The position numbers and the translations under genes were made by a program. DNA of 64,000 bases from Axinella damicornis (lineage: Eukaryota; Porifera; Demospongiae; Axinellida; Axinellidae). Below, piece after piece: positions 1 to 10,274 of the stretch. The notes under the pieces were generated by a model. The model searched no databases and had not been told where the DNA came from. It saw only the letters and a list, made by a program, of their open reading frames with translations. Positions within the stretch are counted from its first letter, which is position 1, and each line of letters opens with the position of its first letter. The DNA lies in the NCBI GenBank assembly GCA_963931865.1, contig OZ007513.1:6680157-6744156 (forward strand). Reading direction: 5' to 3'.

Positions 1-59
1 CAGGTGACATCCACTTGTGGTACTCATGTTCTGTGCAGTGAAAATGTAAGTACATGTAT

Positions 60-330
60 GAATGGCACCTTTGCATAAGTCCAAGTAGAGCCCACCCAAA
101 AATTTCTGAGTGGGCTGGCAATGTGATTTGTGGGGTGCATGTAGAAGTACATAGTAAAGCCTCCAAGGTCGAAGTTTTAGTTTGGCAGTTAGAAGACACC
201 AAAATTGCACTGTTACCCCCCAAATGAAAAGTATTGGAAAGTGCACCACCAAAATCAGATTGCCAGCCCCATCAGAAATTTTTGGGTCGGATCTATTTAT
301 CTTATCCTTAATCTGGCACATGCACTAGTA
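60..330. repeat. Inverted-repeat element, family shared with 10.27-11.26 kb
   Basis: Two arms in opposite orientation flank a short centre: both carry a GGGCTGGCAAT-like core and an AAAATTTCTGA-type segment, once forward (about 62-180) and once reversed (about 195-325). The same arm sequence recurs at 10.27-10.42 kb and, inverted, at 11.10-11.26 kb. No coding sequence is visible. It is most simply a short non-autonomous DNA transposon; a target duplication is not obvious. Confidence 0.55.
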
Positions 331-427
331 CAATGTACGAAACATAATTTTTGGACATCATACTGTAAATCTTGCGCATGCAAATTATGTGCAATGTGAA
401 AAGTGAACTTCTGCTGTTTGATGGACG

Positions 428-757
428 ATGCCAACAATAAAGACGGAGACCACTACCTATTTGTTGGCTGAAGGCCTAGAGCACTGGGCGAACAATGAAC
501 AGTCTACCTCTGTATGTCCTTGGTGGCGACAGCAAAGACGAACACCGCTGGTGGACCTACGTACCTATTCATTGACCTGTACATGTCCTGCAGAACACAT
601 GGTGTGCTAGCCTCGTTCCCAGGCCCACGTGGCCTGGGAACGAGGCTAATGGTGTGCTGGACCAGTGCCAGCATGCATATACATGTACAATGTCATATAG
701 GTTGTGTGTTACCTACCATATCTCCGCTAGACTGCTTCAGCTAGCCTGACTTGCAGT
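428..757 (+). repeat. Dispersed module also present at 26.88-27.08 and (inverted) 47.79-47.95 kb
   Basis: The stretch with CAACAATAAAGACGGAGACC, a GAGCACTG-type segment and GGTGGCGACAGCAAAGACG recurs in recognisable form at 26,880-27,080 and in reverse complement at 47,790-47,950. Ends were not defined and a convincing reading frame is not preserved between copies. This copy is split by a small foldback insertion at 608-648. Probably a decayed mobile element. Confidence 0.4.
608..648. mobile_element. Minimal TAGCC foldback element with 9-bp target duplication
   Basis: A 41-bp near-perfect hairpin begins TAGCCTCGTTCCCAGGC and ends with its reverse complement. It is flanked by the direct repeat ATGGTGTGC (599-607 and 649-657). 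The short length shows that only the ends are needed for this sequence to behave as a mobile unit. Confidence 0.8.
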
Positions 758-1017
758 TCCTGTCTACTTTTTTGTGTGATATTCTGCAGCCTTCTGATGA
801 TCTGATGACAGCCTTGTACATGCACAACTGTTCCACACTTGCTTGCGCTCGCCCCACAATGTCACACATTCCACTAGTACGTGTATGTACGTATATGCAA
901 ACTGTGTACATCATGTAGACTGTGTACATGTAGCCAATCTTTTGCTTTGCTCTCCTTAGGCCTTTGTTTAACTCGTCTAATCCGAGAGTGAGCAACTAGT
1001 AACAATTCAAATCTAAG

Positions 1018-1019
<2 letters not shown>

Positions 1020-1066
<47 letters not shown>

Positions 1067-1183
1067 TGTGTGTGTGTCTGGGGGGGGGGGGGGGGTCTTT
1101 CAGCTGTAGCATGCAGGTGTCCATACTGTAGGGGTGGAAGACTTCATTGTATGGGGGGGGGGGGGGGGGGGGGGGGGGGGGAG
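1020..1183. repeat. TG microsatellite and two long G runs
   Basis: A (TG)n tract at about 1020-1077 is followed by a run of about 15 G and, at 1144-1181, a run of nearly 40 G. Such G runs could form G-quadruplexes and are also assembly-sensitive. No gene is visible around them. Confidence 0.9.
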
Positions 1184-1413
1184 GGGAAGGTACACTGGCT
1201 GGCTGTCAGTGGAACGGAATTAGGAAAAGTTCTTGAGGGTGTACGTGGCAAGATATAGAAGCTGGTGTACGTGTTCAGTGTACGTATGTATTAGTGTACA
1301 TTTGTTGTAGGGGCTGTCTGTCAGCAGTTGGAGCGAATGGAATTTATTTTGTTGATGTCCACTATATTATAATACCTGAATGATTGTCTCTCCTTCCTCT
1401 CTTACATGTGCAG

Positions 1414-1456
1414 CGGTGTCTAGACTCAGAATTCTCGCGAAAGATTGAACTGTTAG
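1414..1456 (+). CDS. Possible 43-nt exon, unrecognised
   Basis: A polypyrimidine tract ending TGCAG precedes, and a GTATGT donor follows, a stretch open in the frame reading RCLDSEFSRKIELL. The splice signals are good but the product is unknown, and linkage to the exons at 3.2-3.5 kb is only a guess. The surrounding 1.2-2.0 kb holds nothing else recognisable apart from a C run at about 1976-2013. Confidence 0.25.
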
Positions 1457-1973
1457 GTATGTGTACATATATATGACATTGTGCATTGAGTTCCCACCTC
1501 TCCCTTGTTGTGAAGCTAGTGTGTGAGCATGTGTGTACTGTGTAGCCTCATTCCCAGGCTAGCGTGTTGGAAGGGCTGTCTCCCTGCAAATGATAAAATT
1601 TGGACATCAAAATTGGTAATGCTGTGTTTCGTTATTGGGAAGGCGTGAGCGAGCCCCACACTAGTCGTAGTCGAGCGCCGCTGCGGCAGCCCACGTTGGT
1701 GTCAATTTGCCTCCCATACCATACGTAGATCTGACACATACATGTATACTGATTCCATGCAAAAATTCAGTGGCACTGGGAACGAGGCTGTCAGGGTATG
1801 AAACGTACAGAACACAGGAGCAAAGAGCGATAATTACGAAGACCCCCTTCCTAAATTTCAAGGCTCTGGGTACCCAATGCAATAGGATTACCAAAATACA
1901 CCGTCGTACCTTTACGCATAACTACGGTAACCTCTCTGTTTGCAGATTCACTTTGCAGTAGAATCATGAAGTA

Positions 1974-1975
<2 letters not shown>

Positions 1976-2013
<38 letters not shown>
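1976..2013. repeat. Poly-C run
   Basis: An uninterrupted run of more than 30 C. Low complexity only. Confidence 0.9.
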
Positions 2014-2014
<1 letters not shown>

Positions 2015-2160
2015 TCTAAAGGCTATATACAACAGTGTTATACATGTACATTGCGTATTCTCAGTATAGGGTTTCATATTTGGGGGAGGGGCCTTGTCCC
2101 ACCCATAGGAATCCATGTAAATAGATCAACGTGTGCATGGATGTGCAAGTGTGTAATTAC

Positions 2161-2560
2161 TAGCCTCGTACCCAGGCCCTCACGCGGAACGCGGAAGAGG
2201 GCCTGGTGACACTTGGCAAAATTCCCGTATGTGCTGAGCTCAGCAGTCTTGATTTCGGGTAGGCGAATCACGTTCGTCCATTGCCAATTACTGCGTAGTA
2301 ATTACATTCTTCACCCCGTGAAAAGTGTAGCCGTTTGATAAAACCGCTGTTCTAGCCTTCAAGACTCACCTCTGGTCGCTCCTTGGCAAGGACTTGCTAC
2401 TTAGCCATCGCCAACAGCTACCTTCCGCGTGATTTCGAATGCATCCAAGTAAGGAATGTAATCGATTACGCAGTTATGCTGACTGTGCACATACGAGAAT
2501 TTTGCCATGTGTCACCAGGCCCTCTTCCGCGTTCCGTGTGAGGGCCTGGGTACGAGGCTA
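2161..2560. mobile_element. TAGCC-type inverted-repeat element, 400 bp, 9-bp target duplication
   Basis: The left end TAGCCTCGTACCCAGGCC continues into an arm of roughly 60 bp, repeated in reverse complement at the right end (GAGGGCCTGGGTACGAGGCTA region). TGTAATTAC is duplicated directly outside both ends (2152-2160, 2561-2569). The interior has no convincing gene. Same family as the elements at 608, 15,833, 27,933, 32,444 and 59,466. Confidence 0.85.
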
Positions 2561-3127
2561 TGTAATTACAGTGTTTATACTGAATTGATGTGTTGGGTTC
2601 TAAGGTTACGTTTGAAAGCTTTGGCAAATATTTTAGTGTCTGCATCATGCTGCTGAATGTCCATGCATATTAGGAAGAAATTCCTGACTCTCACTTCCTG
2701 TGTTGACGTTGCCATCATACTGTTTGATTTTGCAGACGCCCACAGGACACTGTGATCACGAGCGCCTTGACCAGGCAGTGAGTTCATGTGTGCATGTCAT
2801 GTGCTCTGCCTAAATGTTGGCAGCCTCATTCTACCCACTGTATCATGAGCACTCCATTATACAAATGTATCAACTGCTATGCTACACAGTGTATGACATC
2901 TCAGAACGTTTCTCAAGCCTACCCTGGCCTAACCCCCCAACCATGCTTCTGATCGTACACCAACTCTTGCCACCAGCTCTTAACCCTGACCACACCTCTT
3001 ATTCAGGAGGGTGAGGAGGCATTGCATTTCACATTCCATCCCAAGCATAAAGCAATCTTTCTACAGTGTATGCTACCCCGCAAATGCTCGAGCCTCGGAC
3101 AGACACTATGCAATGAGATTCTCATTG

Positions 3128-3175
3128 TCGATTCCCCCCCCCCCCCCCCCCCCCCCCCCCTCCCCCTCATTGACT
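3128..3175. repeat. Poly-C run
   Basis: A run of more than 25 C followed by C/T-rich sequence. No gene content. Confidence 0.85.
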
Positions 3176-3219
3176 GAACGTCTAGACCCAAACCTTTCAT
3201 ACACTGTACTCTCTCCCAG

Positions 3220-3549
3220 ATGGCTAGCTTCAACTCTCTAATCAGAGAGATTGACAGGCGCACAGGGATGGCCTAATTTCTTGACACCATCAGCCGACTG
3301 TATTACCTCCACGATGACCAGGTAGTTGTAAATTCCACTTGTACATCTGAACTCAAAATACATTGTACAAGATTTTGATTTTACCCACTGGCACATGCAT
3401 GCATGCAGATACTTTTCCTGGCAAATGTTTCATACGATACATATTCTGGTAGCATCATTTCGATCTGTCTTACAATTCAGAAATGTCCTGAGATTGAGGA
3501 TTCGCAGTTCATCCTGTGCAGCGGAGTACTAAGAAGCAAGAATGGTTCT
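3220..3549 (+). pseudogene. Two spliced exons of an unrecognised gene, first with an in-frame TAA
   Basis: Exon one (3220-3321, acceptor CTCTCCCAG, donor GTAGTT) reads 34 codons in phase 0: FNSLIREIDRRTGMA, then TAA, then FLDTISRLYYLHDDQ. Exon two (3481-3549, acceptor ACAATTCAG, donor GTAAGT) adds 23 codons, KCPEIEDSQFILCSGVLRSK and so on. Both are helical, polar and protein-like, and the phases agree. I do not recognise the family. The TAA at 3274-3276 would truncate the product, so this is a decaying gene, a non-reference allele or an incorrect splice model. The following 400 bases hold nothing recognisable. Confidence 0.4.
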
Positions 3550-3983
3550 GTAAGTGTGTGAGACTAGTTTGGATGTGTCCTGTGAATCTACAGAACTGAT
3601 GCACCGTACTATGGAGTATGGATGTACTTGTCTGTGCCTCTGTTCCATGTTTCCATACCGGCTACATAATCACGTGACAGGATCTGAGAAAAGGGACCAC
3701 TTCATGCAAGAGTTAACTCCATTCACTTTTATACATTCTTCTAACTCATTGCATTTTCTGCTATCCCATAATTACGATACAAGAAATTATTTTGGCTACA
3801 TACTTGGGAAGGGAACGGTCAACCAGTGTGCCTCAGTTGGCAACATGGTGTCCTGTGGGATACCGCGTAACAATGAAGTATGTGGGAAGATAGAGGCCAC
3901 CTCCCTGATTATTGACGAGCTTTCACCTCCCTTGGTTTTGGCAAGAGTTTTGCAGACCCTCTGAGATAGAATCTGAGTAATAT

Positions 3984-4156
3984 TTAGATACCACTTTGCA
4001 GTGCATTACGGGTTTTAGTGCAAAAGGGCAATCTAGTTAACGGTCGAGGGCGAGATAATGCACGAGCTGAAGGTGAGTGCATTATCCGCCCGAGACCGTT
4101 AACTAGATTGCCCAAGTGCACTATAAGCCCGTAATGCACTGCAAACTGGTACTTAG
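3984..4156. repeat. Long near-perfect palindrome
   Basis: An inverted repeat with arms of about 65 bp (outer TTTGCAGTGCATTACGGG, inner CAATCTAGTTAACGGTC) surrounds a short AT/GC-mixed centre. There is no gene inside. It is probably a foldback-type miniature element; a clear target duplication was not found. Confidence 0.7.
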
Positions 4157-4737
4157 TGCAACTCACTGACCCGAGACAGCCTTTGATCTTTGAAAGGTGT
4201 GAATTATCTAGATAATGCACACTGAAGTGTGCATTAAGCGATCTAATGCTCTGTCATGTGATCGATTCTGAGGCGTCTGATTCGTTGAGGGTCACGTGAG
4301 TAGCACTAAGCCATTATTAAAGCATTTTATGGTTACTTCAAACATCTTAATTATTTTACAAACACATGAAATACATGAAAAATGGCATGAAATATCACAG
4401 AAATTGGGACTACACAAAGTCTCTGAACAATAGTTCAACTCGATGAAGATGATGAACAGGATGAAACTCCCACCTGAAGTCTTCGATTACGCATCCTACC
4501 CCGAACATCTGCAGCTCGCTCGAAGGTGAACTGAGAGGGAGTGGGACCTTCAATACTTATACGCATTATGCTGTCGAGGGTTGACGTTTTCTTAGTGTTG
4601 TCTTTATGCGATTCATTGATGAAAAGCAGCGTTCACATTCAGCTGTGCTAACAGCAATGAGAGCAGCAATAGAGGCCAGTTTGGACAGCTGGGGGGTATG
4701 TACATACGTATCACGAAGTGAGGTGTCTGTACAAAGG

Positions 4738-4912
4738 GTGTCTTCCCATTTGGTCAATTCCCATTTCGTCAATTCCCACTTCGTCAATTTCACTTTGTCA
4801 ATTCCCACTTTGTCAATTTCTCACTTTGTCAATTCCCACTTTGTCAACATTGACCAAGTGGGAATTGACAAAGTGAGAAATTGACAAAGTGGGAATTGAC
4901 AAAGTGGGAATC
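4738..4912. repeat. Palindromic minisatellite of a ~16-bp unit (CACTTTGTCAATTCC)
   Basis: About seven units run in one orientation and then, after a short loop at about 4845-4855, several run in the opposite orientation, so the whole array can fold into a hairpin. It lies inside the hAT relic. A second array of the same unit is at 5529-5713. Confidence 0.9.
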
Positions 4913-5528
4913 TATACTAAATACTGCATAGCAAGGGCGCATAGTAGCTAGCTATGGAAAACATGGGTTGTGAGACTCAGGGCTGAATTACCAGGCATGT
5001 GCAGTTCAGGGAGGAACCCCAGGAAGTGGGTGAGCAATTTCAGTGAGTTAGCAGAGTGGGAGATCTCAATCTACTACTCTGAGCTCAAGCAAAATAATGC
5101 CCAGCGCACTCTCTCAGTTGGATGATCTTCTCAGCTATGTTGAAAACACCTAGCTGGCTAGATGGTGGGCAGTTTTCTCCTGCAATGTGGAGTGTCTTTG
5201 AGCTTCATGGGAGCAGAACAAGCAATCACTTGGAGGGATGGCACAGCACGTTTAATTCAATCATTAGTCGGCGACATCCCAACAGCTAGCTACCGACTGG
5301 TGGATACCATCAAAGAAGAGCAAGCACCTACGTACGGAACTCACAGCAGTCCAGCTTGAAGCAGGATCACAAGACGAAAGAGATGTATAGTTGTCAATGA
5401 ATGCTTAAATTGACTCAAGCATACACTGATGGAGAAATAAGTCTCACAACCCATGTTGTTATAGCTACTATGCTCACTTGGTTTGCATACCATATTCACC
5501 TCAGTTTTGATGAGTATTACGTAGTATA

Positions 5529-5713
5529 GATTCCCACTTTGTCAATTCCCAATTCGTCAATTCCCACTTTGTCAATTTCTCACTTTGTCAATTCCCACTT
5601 TGTCAATGATGACAAGTGGGAATTGACAAAGTGAGAAGTTGACAAAGTGGGAATTGACGAAGTGAAATTGACAAATGGGAATTGACAAAATTGGAATTGA
5701 CCAAATGGGAATA
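5529..5713. repeat. Second palindromic minisatellite of the same unit
   Basis: Same unit and same forward-then-reverse organisation as 4738-4912, with the turn at about 5607-5616. The two arrays bracket about 600 bp with no recognisable gene. They may be remnants of the ends of a non-autonomous element inserted into the hAT copy. Confidence 0.9.
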
Positions 5714-5929
5714 AACCGTACAAAGTAGCTTGGTCAGGTTTCGCATGGTCATGTCTGAGAACTTGTTAGCCTTTTGAAACTTTCCCATTCACTCAAGCAC
5801 TCATTACCATCCACATCAGCATTTGCTCCCTCTCCATCGACTTGTTGGAGATGCTCTACCCTCTCCTGACCATAGACAACAAGGTCTTCTGGAGTGGTGG
5901 GTAGCTTTTGCCGATCAAAAGCTACACTT

Positions 5930-6062
5930 TTGAGTCCGAAAAGTGTAACTGTTCATGGCCGTGAAAGGAATGGGGCGGCAGTGTGGATGGCTGGGGGTCG
6001 GCAGAGTCAAGGCCCATTTGAATATAATTATCGTCTTTGAGATGGTCCCAGCAAGCACTGAT
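5930..6062. repeat. Segment duplicated at 6788-6920
   Basis: About 130 bp, from the GTCCGAAAAGTGTAACTG region to GATGGTCCCAGCAAGCAC, is repeated almost identically and in the same orientation at 6788-6920. The first copy overlaps the hAT N-terminal fragment. The 6788 copy lies downstream of an inverted repeat at 6463-6544 (GTCTCGGCCCCAGACC with its complement). Confidence 0.85.
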
Positions 6063-6462
6063 TGTTTGGCGCCATGGCGCTGACAGATAGTACACATCAA
6101 ACCAGAAGAACCGCTCTCAGCGTCCCCTTCTTGAGCGTAGACTGGTAAGTGCCAGGGAAACTCATCCTTCCAAGATGCGCTATATCCCACTTTGTGCTTA
6201 ATTCTTTTGTTGGGCAGAGGACAGCCTGATCCACGACGCTTCATGTTGTAACAGAATCGCCATGTGGTCGCGCGAGTAAGACCCTTTAATTATTATACTA
6301 GACCAAACGCGAACCGCGGTGGGGCGCCGCGGTTTCGCGCTTTAGCGAGATCACTGCCTTACGTATGTCCTCCTTTGGTCGACCCATATTATTTCACTGC
6401 TCTTTCACTTCTGCCAGTGTATCATTGTCATAGTATAAATGAGGGTATAGGCCTAGAATGAG

Positions 6463-6544
6463 GTAGTCTCGGCCCCAGACCTAACCCCGGCATGGATCGC
6501 TTCCCGAAGCAATCGTTTGTTTGGGTCTGGGGCCGAGACTAGGC
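6463..6544. repeat. Foldback with TAGTCTCGGCCCCAGACC ends
   Basis: Two 18-20 bp complementary arms surround about 45 bp. It resembles the TAGCC family in style but has a different end sequence. No clear target duplication. Confidence 0.6.
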
Positions 6545-6787
6545 TAGTCAGTTCAAGCCAAAGTTCGGTCTCTGTGTTTGAGTACAAATTAATATTAACA
6601 TTTTTAGTGTTTCTAGATTGTACTTTCTCTAACGGTTTTCAGTTTCCTTGGAGAGCTCGGCCGGGTATTCCTTCCCAGTGTGTGCTGTTGCACCTGGAGA
6701 TGTGCCAGCGATGGGGAAACGTGTGCTATTTGTCCCGCATGCACTTGCCGGCATTGTGTGGAGTCTGTGTGGCTATGGGTTTGGTCT

Positions 6788-6920
6788 GGTTGAGTCCGAA
6801 AGGTGTAACTGTTCATGGCCATGAAAGGAATGGGGCGGCAGTGTGGATGGCTGGGGGTCGGCAGAGTCAAGGCCCATTTGAATATATTTATCGTCTTTGA
6901 GATGGTCCCAGCAAGCACCT
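6788..6920. repeat. Second copy of the 5930-6062 duplication
   Basis: Direct copy of 5930-6062 with only a few substitutions. From here to 7.5 kb I see no further gene or repeat. Confidence 0.85.
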
Positions 6921-7565
6921 GATTCGTGGCTAGCAGCTTAGCAAAATGGCTTGTCGTAGTGCATGCACACCTTCGTAGCTTTGCAAGAGATGCAAGTCTT
7001 CAGTTTTGTTGCTGCTCTTTCACTGTTTCCTGAGTCACATATCGAAAAATGTATGCCTAGAGGCTTCCTGAAGTGTCTTAAATTCTAAACCTTGATTGTA
7101 TCCGTAGCTATATTGTGTTATTGTGTAATAGCAAGAGACTTATGTACTACGTACATGTACGTAGACTCCAGATTACAATGGCAGTTCAGGAAAATCATGA
7201 GGGCCTCAGACAAGTAGCATTTAGTCTAGGAATCTGGCTCTTGGTCAGTCCCCCTAGTGTAGAATACAATCCTCGCATTGTATGTACATATGCAGATACG
7301 TAGCTAGTGATTGTTTCATATTGGTTGATGTTTGTATACTACCTCCCATTCCTGTTAGAACTTTGCTTATGTTATAGCAAAGAGAAGTAGGTTTTCCCTT
7401 CGTGAGACACTTTCACTTCTTGTTTAGCAGTATTATATGACATGGCATTGACTGCTTGTGTAGTGATAATATCAGGGCATTGATATTCATAAAATTAGCT
7501 ATACATACCTAGCAAAATGCCAAGTGAGTGTTATTTATGCACTGCTGTTTGTATTTTTCTTGCAG

Positions 7566-7733
7566 AGTGCTGTGCGTGCTGCCCTGCTGGGCCGTGTTCT
7601 AGTGGTGGAGGGTGTGGAGAAGGCAGAGAGGAATGTCCTCCCCGTGTTGATCAACTTGCTGGAGAACAGGGATATGCAACTTGAAGATGGCAGATTCATC
7701 CTTGCTGCAGAAAGATATGAGAAGCTCCTTGTG
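7566..7733 (+). CDS. VWA8: VWA8 exon: AAA module with Walker B region
   Basis: Acceptor TTTTCTTGCAG and donor GTACGT frame 56 codons in phase 0. The product begins SAVRAALLGRVLVVEG and continues EKAERNVLPVLINLLENRD, MQLEDGRF and ERYEKLL. From knowledge of the family, this is the strongly conserved block between the first Walker A loop and the sensor region of VWA8. LVVEG corresponds to the Walker B strand. The exon looks intact. The next expected residues (about ten, before the W-R-I-V block) are not found before the 8161 exon. Confidence 0.88.
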
Positions 7734-8160
7734 GTACGTACGTAGGTGGCACAATGTACATGGCTACGTGTAGATTGACTAGCAAGATGCTTCAGCATTT
7801 TCGCTTATGCCTGATCAATCTCAAAAGTGCATGTGCCATGTTTACACTTGTGTGTAAAGCTAGAGGAGGATTCACATGGTGAAAGGGCATATGTAACAAA
7901 TTACTCAGCATAATATCCAAGTTGAAGGACTTTTGCAAACTGCAAGATAAATATTGCAATTCCAGCCAAACTTCCAGTGCTTTCACTCACGTGCCAATCC
8001 AGTTTCTCTGAATAAAACCTGCTCTGGACCACCATAAAATTATGGTGAAAAAAGTGTGTGTACCTATTTCATCCTAACCAACACTAGTATGGTTCATTCT
8101 AACGATTTTTAAGGTGAAAATTTCATGATGTACTTATGGTACATGCATACATTGCTGTAG

Positions 8161-8319
8161 GAACATGGTGGAGGATTGTCTGTGCCAGTGAGAACTTCTG
8201 GGTGATTGCACTGGGCCTCCCCGTGCCACCGTACAGGGGGAACATTCACCCAGCTTCGTTCCAGGAACAGCTGGAGGAATTGAAGAGGCGTTGCACTGCA
8301 CTCATGTACATGAGAAAAG
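8161..8319 (+). CDS. VWA8: VWA8 exon: sensor region, internally shortened
   Basis: Acceptor TTGCTGTAG, donor GTGAAC. The frame reads WWRIVCASENFWVIALGLPV, then PPYRGN, clearly the VWA8 sensor-I strand. In the family this is followed by a conserved PLDPPLRSRF-type block; here it goes straight to IHPASFQEQLEEL. About 15 residues, including the arginines expected near the ATPase interface, are absent without a frameshift. The phase also does not join simply to the preceding exon, so a small exon may be missing. Either this copy is degenerate or this AAA module has lost its hydrolysis function. Confidence 0.8.
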
Positions 8320-8514
8320 GTGAACTTCGTATTTACATGTACTGTTATCATTTGGTGTTGTTATACAGGCCTACGGACATTCCGGCAAAGCTTCTTTAAC
8401 CGAATTTCAGAAGGAAGGGTATTACGTACTAGCTGAAGTTAACTGGTACAAGCAGATTGGACAGCTGCTTATGACATTTGCTAGACCTTCTCATTTTCTG
8501 ATTTTCTGACAGAG

Positions 8515-8578
8515 TAGCCTTGTGCCCAGGCTCTCCCACGCGCAAACATAAAGCTGGGCGATTGCCTGGGAACGAGAG
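8515..8578. mobile_element. Degenerate TAGCC foldback element
   Basis: Begins TAGCCTTGTGCCCAGGC and ends with GCCTGGGAACGAGAGTA, an imperfect complement. No target duplication remains. From here to 9.6 kb only AT-rich, unremarkable sequence and a short AGCT repeat (about 9461-9477) are seen. Confidence 0.55.
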
Positions 8579-9689
8579 TATGGCAAAAGGTCTTGCCTAT
8601 TACTGATGGAGTCCACAATCAAAAATTATAGTGTCTAATCTAGCTGTATCAGAGAACGCGGTAGCGTTCTCTATTTAGGGATGGCCAAGGAAATTTCGAT
8701 TTTACCATACTGATGCACCAGCAGGATAACGGCCAAAGAAGCTACAACCCCCCAAACCAAGCATGCAGACAGAATGATACTGCCTAGCAGTTCACAAAAA
8801 CACTCACAAACGTACCTTAGAGTATGCAGGAGTCGATGAACATGTCGCGGAGAAAAGTCCAATTTCGTCATCTTCTTCTTTCTTCTTTCTCATAACAAAA
8901 CTTTGCCCAAGGATAGCTTACCAACTAAATCACTTCTTGAGCTAATTTACGTATATACAGGACAACACCGCTATCGCCGTAGTACTCGCCATGACCGCGT
9001 TTGTCTGCAAACTGGCAAGACCAGCAGTTTTAGCTAGCTACGATCCTAGCACGACGCCATTTTGAGGCAATGAGGTCGTGTTCACCAATTGCGCATGCGC
9101 AATCCAAAATGCAAGCACATTTTTGTGTTCTTTTGCTTGTGATGGCTGTGTTAACTTGGTACACTAACTGAATCCCTGTGAATCCGTCATCTGGTGGCTC
9201 CTACTGCTACGAGGAAGTTCTACCAACCTGTTCTTGTCAAGATGTATTGTGACTATGCCATCATGGAAGCGTGGCTTTCTTTTCATGAGTAACAGCAGTG
9301 CAGAACTGTGAGGCTAGAGTATTGGATTTCCATTGCAAGCACATGACCTATATGGCTGCCATCGAGCTCTCTCATCTGATGAAGGGTAAATGCCCCACCC
9401 CCTCATCCGCGAAGGCAACAATAAACATTGATCACAATAGCAACTTTAAAAAATATTATTAGCTAGCTAGCTAGCTATTAATGGAAACTGCATTAAAGCC
9501 TGCTCAGTGCCTAGCAGAAGGTCCACGTCCATCAAGAGAGACCATTGCAGCTTTGTTGACATGGTGATCGCCTCGTAGTCTCGGGTCTAGGAACGAGGCT
9601 AACATGGCAATTAAGGAACAACACCAGTCTGGCATACATCCAGTTCCCCCGTACCCTTATGGTGACGTGATGTTCCACGTACCATGACT

Positions 9690-10098
9690 AAGAAGTTACG
9701 CATTTCATGCGCTCGAAAAAGTGCGCAAGTCAGCTTTTCGTCGCTTGCAGTACGGTAAAGCGGGGAGGGCCTGGTACATCTTCTCACATGAGTGACGTCA
9801 AGGGTAGAAAGGGGTAGAAAGACCGGAAGGAAGCGTGGGCGTACGTGGGTCTCAGAACTGCAAGAAGAGCGAAGGTACCAGGTAACATACCACACGTATC
9901 TAGCTAGTGTGGGGCGACCGTCAATCTCACTGAGCGTTCAACGTGTAGATGGTTGAATAACACACAAATCGTAGCGTCTTCATTCTGAAAATTTTTTGAT
10001 TACGTCATGCTCACATGAGAAGATGTACCAGGCCCTCCCCGCTTTACCGTACTGCAAAGCGACGAAAAGCTGGGCGTGGGACTGGGAATGAGGCTACT
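9690..10098. mobile_element. TAGCC-type element with long arms, left end incomplete
   Basis: The arm TTTTCGTCGCTTGCAGTACG...GCCTGGTACAT at 9736-9780 is repeated in reverse at 10,030-10,075, followed by the outer end GGGAATGAGGCTA at 10,086-10,098. The interior matches, in the opposite orientation, the element at 27,318-27,705 and the partial copy at about 56,178-56,410, so these three share one interior, unlike the hairpin-only members. Confidence 0.65.
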
Positions 10099-10274
10099 TG
10101 CTAGCTACGTACGTACGTATGTTATATATGAGTTCTGTATTATCGATGTGAGTATGGCTCAAAACCCGTGAAGTACGTACGTATGTGTTGTTCTAGTTGT
10201 GGTACGTATATAGTGGTAGCCTGTTTGCATGGCTCCATCTTGTTACCACAGCTATTTACGTATTCCATTGCTGG

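Larger units (their letters stand above)
4566..6244 (-). pseudogene. Broken hAT transposase: N-terminal zinc finger and C-terminal dimerisation domain
   Basis: The N-terminal piece (6244 down to about 6061) starts MKRRGSGCPLPNKRIKHKVG and contains WKDEFPWHLPVY and CTICQRHGAK, the pattern of the TTF/ZMYM-type zinc finger that precedes hAT catalytic domains. The C-terminal piece (about 4720-4566) contains AALIAVSTAECERCFSSMNR followed by IKTTLR, a classic hAT dimerisation motif. The roughly 1.3 kb between them, which should hold the catalytic core, has no matching frame and is filled by minisatellite and duplicated sequence. The element is therefore a non-functional relic. Terminal inverted repeats were not identified. 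Confidence 0.75.
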
